A stretch of DNA of 64,000 bases from Maniola hyperantus (GCF_902806685.2 NC_048542.1:5936533-6000532), one strand, 5' to 3'; positions 10,923 through 23,602 are shown, numbered from the stretch's first letter. Translations and numbers: made by a program. The notes: generated by a model not told the origin, from the sequence alone.

Positions 10923-10925
<3 letters not shown>

Positions 10926-11440
10926 AAAAAGCTAGTGTGAACCAGGTTGATAGATGAATTTACAGAAAAAAAAACTATAGACGACACAAAAACCCTCATG
11001 CCTATAAATATTTATTATCCAGGACCTTATTACAACATTATTTACTTTGAAGTTTGGTAACAAAGCCCATCGATTGTTAACATCTAAAGGTCATAACTGA
11101 CGTCAATAACAAAAAGTATTTTGGAACACTGAAAATGAATTATTAATTAACAAAGCTCATGTCGTGCAAAGCACAAACAAAAGTGAACTCTATTTTAACA
11201 AGGATAAACATTTATTCCGGCTGTGCAGATATTTGGGGATTTCATGATCAAATAAAATCACCGGAGCCAATAACAAAACAACGTGAAACAAACATGAAAA
11301 TAATAACAACGGAAGCAAATATTAATGAAATCACACTTTCAGTAACTTTTGTATGCGTTCGAGTTCAAATGGCGGCTATTAGACGACTGTCAATCATGAA
11401 TTATGAACGATTGATGGTAAAGAGAAGAGCGCCGCAGTTC
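10923..11440. other. No gene recognised
   Basis: An open frame of 112 codons (11159-11497) runs into repeat sequence and has no recognisable domain. Confidence 0.4.
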
Positions 11441-11444
11441 AGAG

Positions 11445-11575
11445 AATTCCAATCCAATCCAATCCATCAGCCTGTTTGCGTCCACTGCTCGACATAGGCC
11501 TTTCCAACAGCACGCCACCAAACACGGTCCTCAGCCTTCCTCATCCACCCGCTCCCCACCACCTTACCGTAATCA
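11445..11575 (-). repeat. LINE-derived interspersed repeat
   Basis: CATCAGCCTGTTTGCGTCCA, CTGCTCGACATAGGCCTTTC and CACGCCACCAAACACGGTCC form a widespread insect repeat that I associate with LINE coding sequence in reverse. Confidence 0.6.
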
Positions 11576-11767
11576 GGAATTAGGATTAATTATTCTAAGA
11601 TTGCTATTTTCCCTTTTTATTGCGTTTCTTAAAATCTTAACATATAATATCCCATAAAATATGCATCAGCATTAATGTAAATAAACCAAAATAGTTTGCA
11701 ATCATTTGTCGAAGGTATAATGACTTAAAATTTAAAAACCCGAACCTACCTATACCTAATACCTAAG

Positions 11768-11825
11768 CATTTTTCTAGGTAAGCGTGCTCCATCTTAGAC
11801 TGCATCATCGCCTATTAATAATGGT
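11768..11825 (-). repeat. SINE-B-like body fragment
   Basis: TAGGTAAGCGTGCTCCATCT and TAGACTGCATCATCGCC match the reverse of the SINE body also seen at 30361-30400 and 31810-31880. Confidence 0.55.
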
Positions 11826-12049
11826 TAGTTTAAAAACCTTTTAAACTATTGATAATGTTTAGTTTAAAAAAACCTATAACATCTAACAAAAACTAATTTA
11901 GCGTAAAGCTGCAAAAAATAAGTTTTCCTGATTTATGTATCTATAGGTTTTCCGATTGATTGAAGGCAAATATTTATGGGCGAGCGAGTAATATATCGGC
12001 TGGAACGTGTAGGGATTACCGCAAACCAAAATATACTCATCAATATCGT

Positions 12050-12184
12050 GTGTTTAAGCTTGTGACATTAATTCATTTCATTTATTTTAAGCGCCATATT
12101 TATGAGTTCGTCCAAACTTGTTTTTACGTAATTTATTACCTATTTTGAATAAATCATTTGACTTTGACTTTGACTTTGACTTGG
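12050..12184 (+). repeat. Non-LTR retrotransposon 3' end with (TGACTT)n tail
   Basis: TATTTTGAATAAATCATTTG is followed by four TGACTT units, a common tail of lepidopteran non-LTR elements. Confidence 0.6.
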
Positions 12185-13407
12185 TGTTAATTAACGTATA
12201 TGTATTTTTAAATTATCATACGTCCTCTGAGTAAACAGCTTTTTATCTCGGCAAATCGAAGAGTTCCACGCTAATGAAGTCGCGGGCATCTTCTAGGAAA
12301 TAAATAAAACATTTACTGACTAATACATTCCACACAGAGCAAAAGAGAGAAAAGTAAATTAAACAATTATACAACAATATACTGTAATTAACAAACAAAC
12401 AGAACGTCCTTGCACACGACAGCCAGTCCACGCGCAGTTCTAACGTGAATTAGCGAATGTTCACATTCACATTCATATTCAGTACGCTTAGTACGAGATT
12501 TTACTTGTAACCAATGTTGATAGAATTCTAGCGTCGAAAAAAAACCAGAATAAAGTCGGAGTAAAATGGACCTAAATATCCTTGAAAAAAGTTAGTACAG
12601 CGTGGTACATAATCCCATACAAAGATAGAGCTAAAAATCTCCGTTGTCTACAATCTCTCAATGGCGTTAACAATTTTAACCAACCAATGACAAACGAAAC
12701 TATGTTTTTTAATTGAATTTCGTTTCGAATTGAATTTCGAATGTTTATTGAAACATTTTGTAATTTCAAATTCTATCATAGTTGAGAATGTGTTTGAGAG
12801 ATTTAAAATCTCATACTAAGCATAGGTTGGATACAGTTGCTACGAGGCCAAAGGGTGCGGTCAAAAGTTTTATTTTTGACTTTCCTCTAGTAGTGTGAAA
12901 AATTGTTCGTTCCCTCTGAAGCAATTAAGTTCATATGACCTTTGTGAGGCGGGCGGCCATTGTTCTCCTCAGACTTTCGAACAGAGGTCAACGCGGAGTG
13001 CAATTCCTACAAGCCACTTGGCGAGCTTTGTTAATAATGAAGTAACTAAATACTAACGTTTTTCAACCAAAGCAATCGATAATACCAGTAGGGACCTATG
13101 ACAATTTCAAGTATGTAGTTTAAGGTGAACCGAAGTCACTTCTATTCAAAGCTATACAAACCCTAATGCCAGCATTTGAAGCAGAGATGACGACGTTTAT
13201 GCATTGAATCACAACCTATGAATTATTCATGTCTCGCATCCCTGTCCGTTTCATCCAAATCTTGTACCCCCATCTCTTTCCCATTCGAAATCCACGTTTA
13301 CAAGGATAAAACGTTAAGGCACAATGCACACCGGCAGAGTGAGTGGAGCCGAGGCGCAGCGTTTTAGGTTTTAGTTTCCCCCGTGTTTTGTTTTCATTAA
13401 ACCATCA
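12185..13407. other. No feature recognised
   Basis: About 1.2 kb without a gene or clear repeat. A GC-richer patch at 12940-13020 has no recognisable content. Confidence 0.4.
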
Positions 13408-13600
13408 CTATACTAATATTATAAATTAGAAAGTGTGTCTGAGTCTGTCTGTCTGATTTTAACGAAATTCGGTAGAGAGAGATAGACATTGCCCGGGGAA
13501 GGACAATGCAAGACTACTTTTGGTCCCAGAAAATCAAAGAGTTCCCACGGGATTTTTAAAAAACTAAATCCACGCGGACGAACTCATAGCTACTAGTCCG
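13408..13600 (+). mobile_element. H1 Helitron-like, forward copy
   Basis: It starts ACTATACTAATATTATAAAT and ends CCACGCGGACGAACTCATAG followed by CTACTAG. Confidence 0.75.
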
Positions 13601-13602
13601 TA

Positions 13603-13827
13603 AATAGTAGATTATTAACCAAGGGGATAAAGCTGTCGCGGGTGACGATTTAAATCGCGAGCGTAAGGAAGGACTCGAGGTTTACTCCCGAGCGTAGCGA
13701 GGGTGTTAAAAACTTAAATCACGAGCGAAGCGAGGGATTTAAGACGAGTCCTGAGTGTAGCGAGGGATTTAAGTTCACCCAAGACTAAGACAGCTTTATC
13801 ACCGAGGTAAATACTCTACTTTTCGTA
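13603..13827. mobile_element. Foldback MITE with internal CGAGCGWAGCGAGGG repeats
   Basis: The outer arms GATAAAGCTGTC (from 13625) and GACAGCTTTATC (about 13785) are inverted, and the pairing extends outward over about 60 bp. The core carries CCGAGCGTAGCGAGGG, ACGAGCGAAGCGAGGG and TGAGTGTAGCGAGGG in tandem, each near TTAAAT. Confidence 0.75.
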
Positions 13828-14122
13828 CCATTTGCGAAAAAATTAACACAATAATAATATGAGATATATTGTATTTTTAGAACATTAACTTACTTATAAA
13901 AATAAATTAAAATAAACTTAACGTTTATGTACCTATTTGAAGAAAACAAAAACGCGGCAAATTCCTAGACTAATATTTTTTTTAATTCGTAAATTTAGTT
14001 AGTAAATTTTTTCGTAATTTTATTTAATAATCATAACTGCATAATAAATGCGTATTCCTTTTTCAAAAAGATGTATAATGCTTTATATACAAACTCAATG
14101 GTGTAAACACAGATGTAGTCTG

Positions 14123-14362
14123 TCTGTCTGGTGGGAGGCCTCGGCCGTGGCTAGTTACCACCCTACCGGCAAAGCCGTGCCGCCAAGCAATTTAGCGTTC
14201 TGGTATGATGCCGTGTAGAAACCAAAGGTGTATGGGTTTAATAAAAACTGCCATACTCCTTCCAGGTTAGCCCGCTCCCACCTTAGACTGGATCGTCACT
14301 TACCATTAGGTGAGATTGCAGTCAAGGGCTATCTTGTATCTGAATAAAAAAAAAAAAAAAAA
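14123..14362 (+). mobile_element. SINE-B, 5'-truncated forward copy
   Basis: It begins inside the body (GGTGGGAGGCCTCGGCCGTG), lacks the tRNA head, and ends in a run of about 17 A. Confidence 0.85.
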
Positions 14363-14798
14363 ATAGTTCAGTATAAATTTCGGTACCTAAGTATTCCAAA
14401 TTTAAATCACATTCTCTCCCTAGGGGATGAATGAAATTCAGTACAACTTTCTTTCCCTGTTTTTAACAGATTAAAAATGACTATTGTTATGTAGGTACGC
14501 TTTTTGTGGCATTGAATGTCACTTTTTTGAGCAAGTGGTACGAAAAAGTCATTTTAGTACTAAGTACTTAATCTGTAAGCTGGGCTACATTCCACCCCGT
14601 GGATAAGCCCCGGCACTAACAGTATAGTGGCCAACATTTCAAGCTGAAAATTGACGTGAAAACGTCTCTTGGAACGTTGGTGACACAAATTGGCATCGGC
14701 ATTTGGCAATTTGACTGAATTAATCTCTTCCGGGTACTATACGCCAAGGGTATTGTTTAGCATCTCACTAATTACTCAAGTTTCATCCAATATCAAAT
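14363..14798. other. No feature recognised
   Basis: Anonymous AT-rich sequence. Confidence 0.4.
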
Positions 14799-14974
14799 AT
14801 CCATATTAATACTATAAATGCTAGCGAAATTTTTACAAGGCCCATCCGCTTCATCAATTTTGATGAAAGGTACAAAGAGTTCTTGCCAGGGATGGATACT
14901 TTTTATTCCGGAAAATCAAAGAGTTCTTATGGGATTTTGTAAGCCATGCGGACGACTTTGCGGGCATCATCTAG
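14799..14974 (+). mobile_element. H1 Helitron-like, forward copy
   Basis: It runs from CATATTAATACTATAAATGC to GCGGGCATCATCTAGT. Confidence 0.75.
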
Positions 14975-15235
14975 TATCAAATATTTGGAGTAACTATTAT
15001 TAAACATAAAATCTATCTACCTTAATTAGATAGGGATAATCCTTTGTGTTCCCTTTTACCTAAGCTGCCGCTCCTAATTAGAATGGCTCTACCTACTGCC
15101 TACACCTAACATACCAACCTAAAAGTATCTAACCTTCTTTTATTCAAAAACTACAGCAATTATCAAAGTTGTTCCACAATAATACAAAATTACAGAAGCC
15201 AGTAAAAAAAGCCAGGCTTTTTAGCTCTACTTAGA

Positions 15236-15537
15236 GCTATATAGATCTTTAGTATCTTCAACCCGTCGCCGGCCAACTACTGAGTACGGGTCTCGTCTCA
15301 GAATGAGAAGGGTCCACCACGCTGGCCAAGCGCGGATTGGCAGACTTCACATATCTTTGAAAACCCTTAGGCATGCAGGTTTCCTCACGATCTTATCCTT
15401 CACGCTCAAACAAATGATATCTAAATTGCTTATAACGTAGATACAGTACATAACTGACAAGTTAGAGGTGCGATGCTCGGACGGTGGACCTTCCAAAAAG
15501 GTGGCCGCAGTCTTAACTACTAGGCTATCACCACTAT
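15236..15537 (-). mobile_element. SINE-A, reverse copy
   Basis: CCGTCGCCGGCCAACTACTG, GGCATGCAGGTTTCCTCACG and a decayed head CTAGGCTATCACCACT match SINE-A. Confidence 0.8.
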
Positions 15538-15699
15538 TAAAAGCTAATCAGATTATAATAATATCTACTTATCATGTTCATACTTGTCGTAACAGAAACC
15601 AGTCTTCTGTAAAGATAAAAAAGACCCTGACAGACAGAAGAAAATCTGGTGCGGTTACATTGATGTTCAGTAACGATCGTAGCTACCATGAAATTGAAG

Positions 15700-15804
15700 C
15701 CATACCCCGCGCTAACCCGGTGCGGGATAGTGCGGGTGACGTGCGGGTGTGAGGGGCGTCCCCCGCTTTGCCCCGATTGCCATCTCGACCTCTCGCGTAC
15801 TATA
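15700..15804. mobile_element. PAL copy 1 (left arm lost)
   Basis: The right half of the GC-rich palindromic element: CGCTAACCCGGTGCGGG to CCCGATTGCCATCTCGACC and CGCGTACTATA. Confidence 0.8.
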
Positions 15805-16324
15805 GATACTACTGAAAATGAGGCTACATCGGTTTGTTTTTGTTAAGGCCTAGTGTAGATAAACTCTTATTTATTACGGTTGAGATTTATGTGCTCCCAG
15901 AAGTCGGTGCAGGAACAATTTATTGCCGATAATACGAATTATACCACTAGGGAACAGGAAAGTATGTTTTAGTATGTTTAATTACAAAGAACGGTCTAAC
16001 GTGTTTTCTTGTACCTACACAAAAGAGAATTCTTATTTTTATTAATACTGGGTTTTCTGTTTTCTCATTGGCGATTTCAACCCATTATATTTTGACCTTT
16101 ACTTACCACCCGTGCCTCGGTGAGCACATTAAGCCAATGGTCTTGGTTGTTATTATCATTAACACTTAGAATCATTAACATTTGATAATAATAAAATCGC
16201 TAACCTAAGATGTTAGATAACAACAAGCACAATTATTAATCTCTCTCTAAAACCAAAAAACTCTTAAAATACAAATGTTATAAATACACTTATATATATC
16301 TTCCGCTATTACACATGCAAGAAC
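15805..16324. other. No feature recognised
   Basis: Anonymous sequence. Confidence 0.4.
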
Positions 16325-16530
16325 ATCAAGTACCCTTGATTTAACGGTGAAGGAAAACATCGTGGGGAAACCTGCATGCCTGAGAATTTTTCCATAATGT
16401 TATCAAATGTGTGTGAAAGTCTGCCAATCCGCATTTGGCCAGGGTGTGGACCAAACCTTCATTCTTAGAGTAGGTAGACCCATGCTCAGTGGTCAGCCGG
16501 CGATGTGTTAATGATGATTATGATGACGAC
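16325..16530 (+). mobile_element. SINE-A, head-less forward copy
   Basis: It starts at TTGATTTAACGGTGAAGGAA and ends in an ATGATGATTATGATGACG tail. Confidence 0.8.
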
Positions 16531-16903
16531 TCATGTGGCCAGGGACTACCGACGCCAGAAATTAACAATTCACACCTTGGCGGTTCGTTTCAGAAATGTT
16601 GAACAAGATCGCTTCATGAGAATTGATTTTACCAAAAATATTCTTGTAAATAAAGGAATACGCCTTGAGCAAAACTCGATAAAAAGTAATCCATCCCACA
16701 AGATCACTGCCGGCGTTCTATATGGTCTTGAATTTCAGCGTCCCGATGACGCGTCTTAATAAAACATATTCTTATATCTCATAGGCCTTACACTAAAGCT
16801 TGTTAAACTACATGTTTGTAAAGATATTAAAGATTTTATTTATTTTATTTATTATTATTATTTATATATCTTATTAAACTTAGTCGATAGGGTGGTAGGT
16901 AAG
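16531..16903. other. No gene recognised
   Basis: AT-rich, with a TTTATTTATT-type simple tract at 16835-16865. Confidence 0.4.
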
Positions 16904-17079
16904 TATAGTACGCGACAGGTTGAGATTGCAATCGAGGAGGGATCGCCCCGCACACCAGCACAGCCCCCGAGCTAACCCGGTGCGGGCGAGTGCGGGTGCG
17001 GGCGAGTGCGGGTGACGTGGGCGGGGCGTCCATTTACCTCATACGCTGATTGTCATCTCGACCTGTCGCGTACTTATAG
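16904..17079. mobile_element. PAL copy 2 (complete)
   Basis: Both arms are present: TATAGTACGCGACAGGTTGA at left and ATCTCGACCTGTCGCGTACT at right. The core has duplicated GTGCGGGCGA units. Confidence 0.9.
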
Positions 17080-17085
17080 ATAATA

Positions 17086-17650
17086 AATCCAAGGCGTTTC
17101 ACTTCCAGAAATCTTAGACCTGAGCTTATTTATAAAGTTAATATTTTAATAACAATATGCTTAGGGGTATCGTCAATGCACCCTGGTACGTCAGGAATGA
17201 AGACATTCATCGCGAGCTTCAAATGGGCTTCGTGGACACAGCTATTAGCAAACACGCTAAATCCCACGAACGTAGGCTCCATGAACATGTTAACGTCGAG
17301 GCTATCCAGCTCCTCGACAACACAGACCTAATACGTAGACTTAAGAGGACTAAGCCTTTTGAGCTAGTGTAGCTATAGTGAAAGTGTAGTGCTAGTGCAA
17401 ATCAAAGATCACACGAACAAAGTGAAAGACTAGTGCTAGTGCAATTTTAAGAACACAAGAACAAAGTGTCTTCCAATAAGGTATCTTAACTATAAACTAA
17501 GCTAAGTCAATGGACTGATTCTTAGGTATAAGTACGTTTATAAGTTTAGGTTAATATAAAATTGCTTATTAGCCTCTCTCATAGGCTAGATTGTAATGGT
17601 AGTATAGTACTAGTGTCAGTACTTTACGACAAAAAAATAAAAAATATTTT
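17086..17650 (+). pseudogene. Jockey-type LINE, 3' end with RT C-terminus
   Basis: A 71-codon frame at 17157-17372 reads IVNAPWYVRNEDIHRELQ and ends in a Lys/Arg-rich tail. The (A/N)APWYVRN-x-x-(I/L)H-x-DL motif is typical of the C-terminus of Jockey-clade reverse transcriptases. About 270 bases of 3' UTR and an A-rich end follow. It is 5'-truncated, as usual for LINE insertions. Confidence 0.85.
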
Positions 17651-17721
17651 AATGATTTGGTTCCTGTTATCACTTAGGTATCATATTCTTGTTGCATTGC
17701 TGATAATGTAATTTTATCTTT

Positions 17722-18048
17722 TATTGTAACTTGTCTGTCTGTCGTTTGTGTATCTGCTACCTTTTCATGGCTCATCGTTTTACCGATTTTTATGAAATTT
17801 CATTCAGAGTAACTTGTATTCCGAGGACGGACATAGACTATTTTTATTCAGGAAATCTAAAGATTTCCCCACGGGATTTTCAAAAATCTAATTCTACGTG
17901 CACAAATTCGCGGGCATCATTTAGGTATTTAGTACAGAGAAAGCTTGCACCACGGAGACGGATATAGGCTACTTTTATCGCAGAAAATCAAAGAGTTCCC
18001 ACAAAATTTTTAAAACCCTTAATGGACGAAGTCGCAGGCATCATTTGA
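17722..18048 (+). mobile_element. H1 Helitron-like, two forward copies in tandem
   Basis: The first copy ends GCGGGCATCATTTAGGTA. The second begins at an internal point (GTACAGAGAAAGCTTGCACC) and ends GTCGCAGGCATCATTTG. Confidence 0.7.
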
Positions 18049-18050
18049 TT

Positions 18051-18579
18051 AACATAAGAATGAGTTAGAAACAATTATCTCAAGAAGTTTGCTTTACTTA
18101 CCAGGCAACAAGATTCCAAAATTCCTATTATGTGACAGGAAAACGCGAAGAACGCGATTCCTAGAAAGAAATGTATCAAACTTTTTACAACTGCCTCATT
18201 ACAGACGCGATATCGTAAAAAAGGGTTTTATGAAAATTATTTGCGTGCGTTGTTTCCATAATGAACCTAATGGCCAATATTGTTATGTACAGTATTGTTA
18301 CAATTTTTTATTGTATTAATTTTAGTTATTTTCTGTGAATTCCACGTTCAGGTAATCTGATTTCGTCATGATACTTTGGAACCTAATAACAAAACGTGCG
18401 ACGCAACCAACTCGTTACTTTTTATACTATTTATTTATTTAAAAGTCTAAGGGCCGGCGCATACCTACAGCGGACGAAGTGGACGTTTGAATCTTTTTGA
18501 TTGAACTATCTAAACTCACCCTCGAGCTAAAGTCTCTAATACAATGCTCGATGAACAAGGTTTATTTAAGTATATATTA
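18051..18579. other. No feature recognised
   Basis: Anonymous AT-rich sequence. Confidence 0.4.
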
Positions 18580-18812
18580 GCATCCAGATGATGCTGGCCA
18601 CTTTATCCGCATGGATTTAGGTTTTTAAAAATTCCGTGGGAATTGTTTGATTTCCCGGGTAAAAATTATCTTATGTTTATCTCCGGGATGAAAACTATCA
18701 AATTACCTAATTGTGCTAAAATCTGTTAAATGGTTGGGTTTTGATAAAAGCTTTGGAAACTATTTGATTTTTCGGAATCAAAAGTAGCCTGCCCCGGGAT
18801 GCAAGCTATCTA
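18580..18812 (-). mobile_element. H1 Helitron-like remnants
   Basis: GATGCTGGCCACTTTATCCG and TCCGTGGGAATTGTTTGATT, then a second block GGAATCAAAAGTAGCCTGCC. Confidence 0.6.
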
Positions 18813-20034
18813 TCTGTAACAAAGGTCAATGGGACAAGTTGGCCGGCATATCCAATAAAAACCACTTGCCCATGAAATGAAAGCTCATATCACGCTCTTC
18901 AATTTTTATTATGGGCAGAACGCTGTAAACCATCGGGGAAAAAAGATATCACCCCTGCAAGTACCACAAAAACGTGCAGTAGGTATTTACTAGTATTCGT
19001 TGTAATTATAAGTAGTTTAGCTAGAAACCGCTTATATTACTGTACTTAAATCCTCACTCAAGTGCGTATGCTATTCTCAAAAAATGTCTTCACTGACGTC
19101 ATGAATGTTTTTAGGGTTAGGTTAGTTTTCAAATCATTACAATATATTATAGTCCGCGCCAATTTAATAGTCGTGATAAGGACAAAAAAATATCATTTGT
19201 CACGTTCTAATAAGAGCTCAAATGCATTTAGCTATCTCGCTCTAACAATAAGTCACAATAGGGCTACTTCTACAGGTAAGTCTACTTATTTGTTCTGAGA
19301 TTTCGATACACTCACACTATCTTTAATTCTTGCTAATTATTAATAAAAGTCTCTACCTAATCTCTTGATAAACTATGAAAACAACACTGATCCTTGGATC
19401 CTTCTTGAGTACAGATTATAAAGTTTTAATAATATAATTGAAACACAAACTAAATCAAACTTTCCGGTTGGGTAAACTTTGTCAACTAGATTGTCCACTT
19501 TGCTCACCCTGAGCCCCTGTAATTTATAAGTGATTTGAATAATTTCGGTGGATTTCTGTTTAATTAATTTCGTTATCAATTTATTCGGATTTGTCAAAAC
19601 TTAGAACCAACCTAGATGAATACAGATACCATCTAGATCGAAGAATTCTATTAAATGTGTAGGTAGATATTCCTTTCGTCAATATACAGAAGTCCTAAGT
19701 CAATAATACAGAAACCAACTTCGGCGTAAAACTAAAATATTTAAATGAAATTTATTCTGGTTCAAACTATTACAGGGCCTTGGACAGGAAGCGAATTAGT
19801 TTCTCGTAGTGAACTAAGTATACATTTTTACCTTTTTCTTGACTCACAATTTCTGCTCTGTTAAGCTTAGCTTAGCCGAGCTTACGTAAGCGGGAGAAAA
19901 AATAATCTGAACATTAAACTGAAAACCGTTATACCTATTATAATCACTTTTTGTGATAATAATAAAATACTCACGGTTATCAGATTTTTCCCTTAACTCG
20001 TGCTACAAGACAATTACTACCTGCCAAATTTCAT
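18813..20034. other. No feature recognised
   Basis: About 1.2 kb without supportable content. Confidence 0.4.
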
Positions 20035-20172
20035 AATTCTAGGTCAGCGGGAGATAGGTACCCTAAATAAAGCTTTTGATTCCCTTGATGGGTCTTGACA
20101 GACACGATAGACAGACAGACAACAAAATGATCCTGTAAGGTCTAGTTTTTCCTTTTGAGTACGGAATTCTAA
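20035..20172 (-). repeat. G-element fragment
   Basis: ATTCTAGGTCAGCGGGAGAT, CTTGACAGACACGATAGACA and a decayed GTACGGAATTC end match the family in reverse. Confidence 0.6.
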
Positions 20173-20479
20173 AAATGCGGCTATTTTAAAACTATCTTCC
20201 TAACCACGATTCTTTGTAGGAATGACATAAATAATGGTTTTAATATGTAGGTACGTCAAGTTGTACTTCACTTTTATTTTTCCGCTGTGCTTTAATTGCA
20301 TTTCGCTTTGAATTTATAGCGACTCGAGACCCGAGAGGCAGCAACAGGGAGGAGGTCGTTTCGCACGCCGCATTTCCTGAAGACTCTACATAGAGGAAGC
20401 AATTACGGTGCACACGAGCCCAGCAGCTTTTAGCACACATATTTCTTTATGATTTTTCTTCTCCTAGTTGGTAACCTAC

Positions 20480-20780
20480 ATTTTTAGAAAGCTAACTTGG
20501 CTTTAATTTGTAATTCTAGGCTGTACACTCACAGTTTTTTTTTCATAATACCTTTTGCCCAAGAGGAGGCGTCTTTTTTAAGTTTAGGTGCCCCGATCGA
20601 ATATGGACTGCGAGGGCGGACCGCGTTCGTGGTCCGGTCGCACCAAATTCGATCGTCTTCTTTCATGGCGGCGCGGCCCGATGCGATGCGTTCGCACCGC
20701 GCCGCTCGCCACCCCTGGACTGTCACTACAAGATCACATACACTATTTAAAATTATCAGCAAGTTTTACATAACTTCATA
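20480..20780. promoter_or_regulatory. CpG-rich island, function unknown
   Basis: GC-rich sequence (GCGAGGGCGGACCGCGTTCG, GGCGGCGCGGCCCGATGCG) in an AT-rich setting, open in several frames on both strands through composition alone. It could be a promoter or enhancer; no product was recognised. Confidence 0.25.
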
Positions 20781-21734
20781 TTTGTTGCCGTAAGACTTTG
20801 TCAATAGCATTGAATGCACGCGGATAAAAAAGCAAGCTAACAAACAAATAAGAGCAGCGTGATCGAAAAAAGTTTTTCAGTTTGTAACGAATTCTTATTT
20901 TATTTCAAACTCGCGAACAACAAATCTATCCCAAATTCCCAACTGAAGCCCCACAATCTAAATTGTCAACTAAAAGTAACCTACTTCTTGTTCTTTACCA
21001 GTTGGGACTTTATTAAAAAGTTTATGGACTAAAATTGTGCCATGTTCTTTGTTTCATTTCAATTTAAAAGCGAAGCGGTTTACTTTTACGGTGAAAGGAA
21101 ATTAACAGCTAATACTAAGTGCAGAGAGGTAACATATTACTGGAATACGAAACCTCACACCTACATCAGATGTAAAAGTGCCCTATCTAATTATTATAAA
21201 GCTTGGAACTGATAAGTACCTACAGTTTCCCTTTGATTTGTTTTTAGTCTCATTACATTGTGCATAAATAAACTATGTAAGAAACTAGAAAATTGAAAAA
21301 TTAACAACGTCATGTCACACTTTACTTTATAACAATTTCAAATGTTTGTGTAAAAAATGTTTTCTTTTGGGAAAAATAGGCGTAATTCCAATTGTCGATT
21401 TAAATTTTCACCTTGCCGTTTTTGACTAAAAAATCTTGTATCTTAAGCTAAAATCATTTACCCGGTCTCTCTCGGGATGAGGTGCGGTTGGAGGGAAAGG
21501 GTGACACGCACAGATAACGGTATTTCCTTCCTCTGTGGATACAGCACTATTTTAGGCTCTACCCACCAAAGGATGGTCGCTTCCATGAACGTCCCTCTTA
21601 AAGCCACTAAGCGGGACATTACCCGCTCCAGTAATATAACATCTCTCTGTAAAAGTCAATTAATTACACTTGCATTGAAATCGTGTTTAATTGATCAACC
21701 CAGTGATGGATCAACCAATATTCTTTTTATCTTC
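20781..21734. other. No feature recognised
   Basis: Anonymous sequence. Confidence 0.4.
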
Positions 21735-21957
21735 ACATATAAAATTCAAAGTCCCGACTGACTGACTTATACATATAATATCAACGCACAGCCTAAACCG
21801 CTGGTCTTAGAGACATGAAATTTGGAGGGTATGTTCTTTGTAAAGAGTAGGTATCAACTAAGAAAAGATTTTTGAAATTCGACTCCTAAGTGGGTTAAAT
21901 GGGAGTTCGAAATTTATGTAGTCCTCGCGGACGAAGTCGCGAGCATAAGCTAGTCGT
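21735..21957 (+). mobile_element. H2 Helitron-like, forward copy
   Basis: It runs from CATATAAAATTCAAAGTCCC through GACATGAAATTTGGAGGGTA to GCGAGCATAAGCTAGT. Confidence 0.75.
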
Positions 21958-22054
21958 ATATAGATACGCTGTGAAACTATTGAACAGCTTCATATAAAAA
22001 GTCGCTATTTATATTCTCGCCTACCTACAAGCTCAGGAGATTTATAGTTAAACT

Positions 22055-22168
22055 AGTTCAACGGGAAGTAGGTACCCTATAGGTTTCTTGACAGACATGG
22101 CAGACAGACAACGAAGTGATCCTATAAGGGTTCCTTTTTTTCTTTGGGGTTACGGAACCCTAAAAAAT
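22055..22168 (-). repeat. G-element fragment
   Basis: AACGGGAAGTAGGTACCCTA, GATCCTATAAGGGTTCC and GGTTACGGAACCCTAAAAA. Confidence 0.7.
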
Positions 22169-22584
22169 CAATTATGATAAGCATTTTTAGATATCAAAAC
22201 CCTAAAAAGGTGCCTTTAAATATATTTCGTCCTATAGGCGGGCATATTGTGTCATTTACCAGTTGCTATCCAACTCACAAAATAATAACACAATTAACAT
22301 TTTTCTAAATGGGTCAATGGTTATAACCCATATATTTACTATAAACCTTATGCTCTACGAAACATGAAGAAAAATAGTGGCCTATTAATGCAGTTTCAGG
22401 TCATGGTTTTATGTCTTTAGGTTAATATTACGAGACTGTACTTAATGCCGCAACAAAAACTAACTATGTTAACTTCTTTCCACTCTATTATATCTGTTTG
22501 TTTCTTCTTCTTCCGTGCTGTGCTCTGCACAGACGGAATGGTGTGATTTTCTGCATAGATGTGTAACATAATTAAAGTACCGGT

Positions 22585-22680
22585 GTGTGACACAGACTTT
22601 TTATTCCGGAAAAACAAAGAGTTTCTACGGGATTTTCAAAAAGCTCAATCGACGCCCGACGACTTCTCGTGAGGCTAGTA
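22585..22680 (+). mobile_element. H1 Helitron-like 3' part
   Basis: TTTTTATTCCGGAAAAACAA, TTCTACGGGATTTTC, ending CGTGAGGCTAGT. Confidence 0.6.
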
Positions 22681-23096
22681 CAATATACTTGTACTCACCT
22701 GTTAGCCACAAATACCTCAACATCAACTCTGCTCTGTCGTGATTAACACTACACTCACACTGGTACGGTACATATACAGTTTACCTACTGAACCGAACAC
22801 TAATTGTACGTAACTGAAAATACATCAAACCGAAATAAAATTGTTTTTAATTGATGTTTGATTAATTTATTTATCGATATAAATTCGATTTTTAAGTCGT
22901 TTATTCGGTTTGCCCGATTCGTCCAACCGATTCGAGCTCCGGCGGGCGACTGAAACAACTGGGTCCATTTTCCCGGCGCTTTCAGGAGTATTGCCAGAGA
23001 CCGGTTCACACTCCATCAAATATAACATTATTATCATAATCGTTGACTAGTATGCAGTAGGTACTAGGTACACATAAATCACTACCCATATCACTA
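22681..23096. other. No gene recognised
   Basis: It includes a moderately GC-rich patch at 22900-22995 with no recognised content. Confidence 0.4.
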
Positions 23097-23602
23097 CCCA
23101 TAATATCATAAATGCGAAATGTGTGTTTGTTTGTTGGTTTGTCCTTCAATCACGCCGCAACGGAGTAACGGATTGGTGTGATTTTTGCATGGATGTAATT
23201 AGATCTGGTGAAATGAACACGAATGAAATCCGTTCAGTCTATAAGACTAGCGCTTTGCTTTCAAATAAACTAACATAGGTACATAACGGACCGACTTAAA
23301 TTTAAAACGTACAAAAATGATTAAGTATTAAGCATATTAAATGACTTTTATCATCATTTGATACTCGTTCGAATTCGGTCGAATCTGTCTTCTATTGGGA
23401 CAAGACACCTTCTAAATACACGAGAAGCCTGATTACTTGCCTTCTACACATCTACAATCTCTCACAGGACACATAAAATCCATACTTACATACTTACAAG
23501 GCTACTTTTTATCACGGAAAATCATCGATATTAAAACGAAAAGTCCCGACATATTTTTTTTAAACAGAAGCCGCGCGGACAAATTCGCGAACATCGTCTA
23601 GT
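23097..23602 (+). mobile_element. H1 Helitron-like, split copy
   Basis: The 5' part (23097-23230, CATAATATCATAAATGCGAA, TCCTTCAATCACGCCGCAAC) and a 3' part (23495-23602, ending CATCGTCTAGT) are separated by unrelated sequence. This is one interrupted copy or two fragments. Confidence 0.6.

Noticed and set aside
10748..10999. ORF with a long Cys-Val repeat
   Set aside because: It is a translation of the (AC)n microsatellite.
11159..11497. 112-codon ORF
   Set aside because: It ends inside a LINE-derived repeat and has no recognisable domain or coding-like pattern.
20497..20793. Overlapping ORFs on both strands
   Set aside because: All three follow a CpG-rich patch that is open in several frames; no protein family was recognised.
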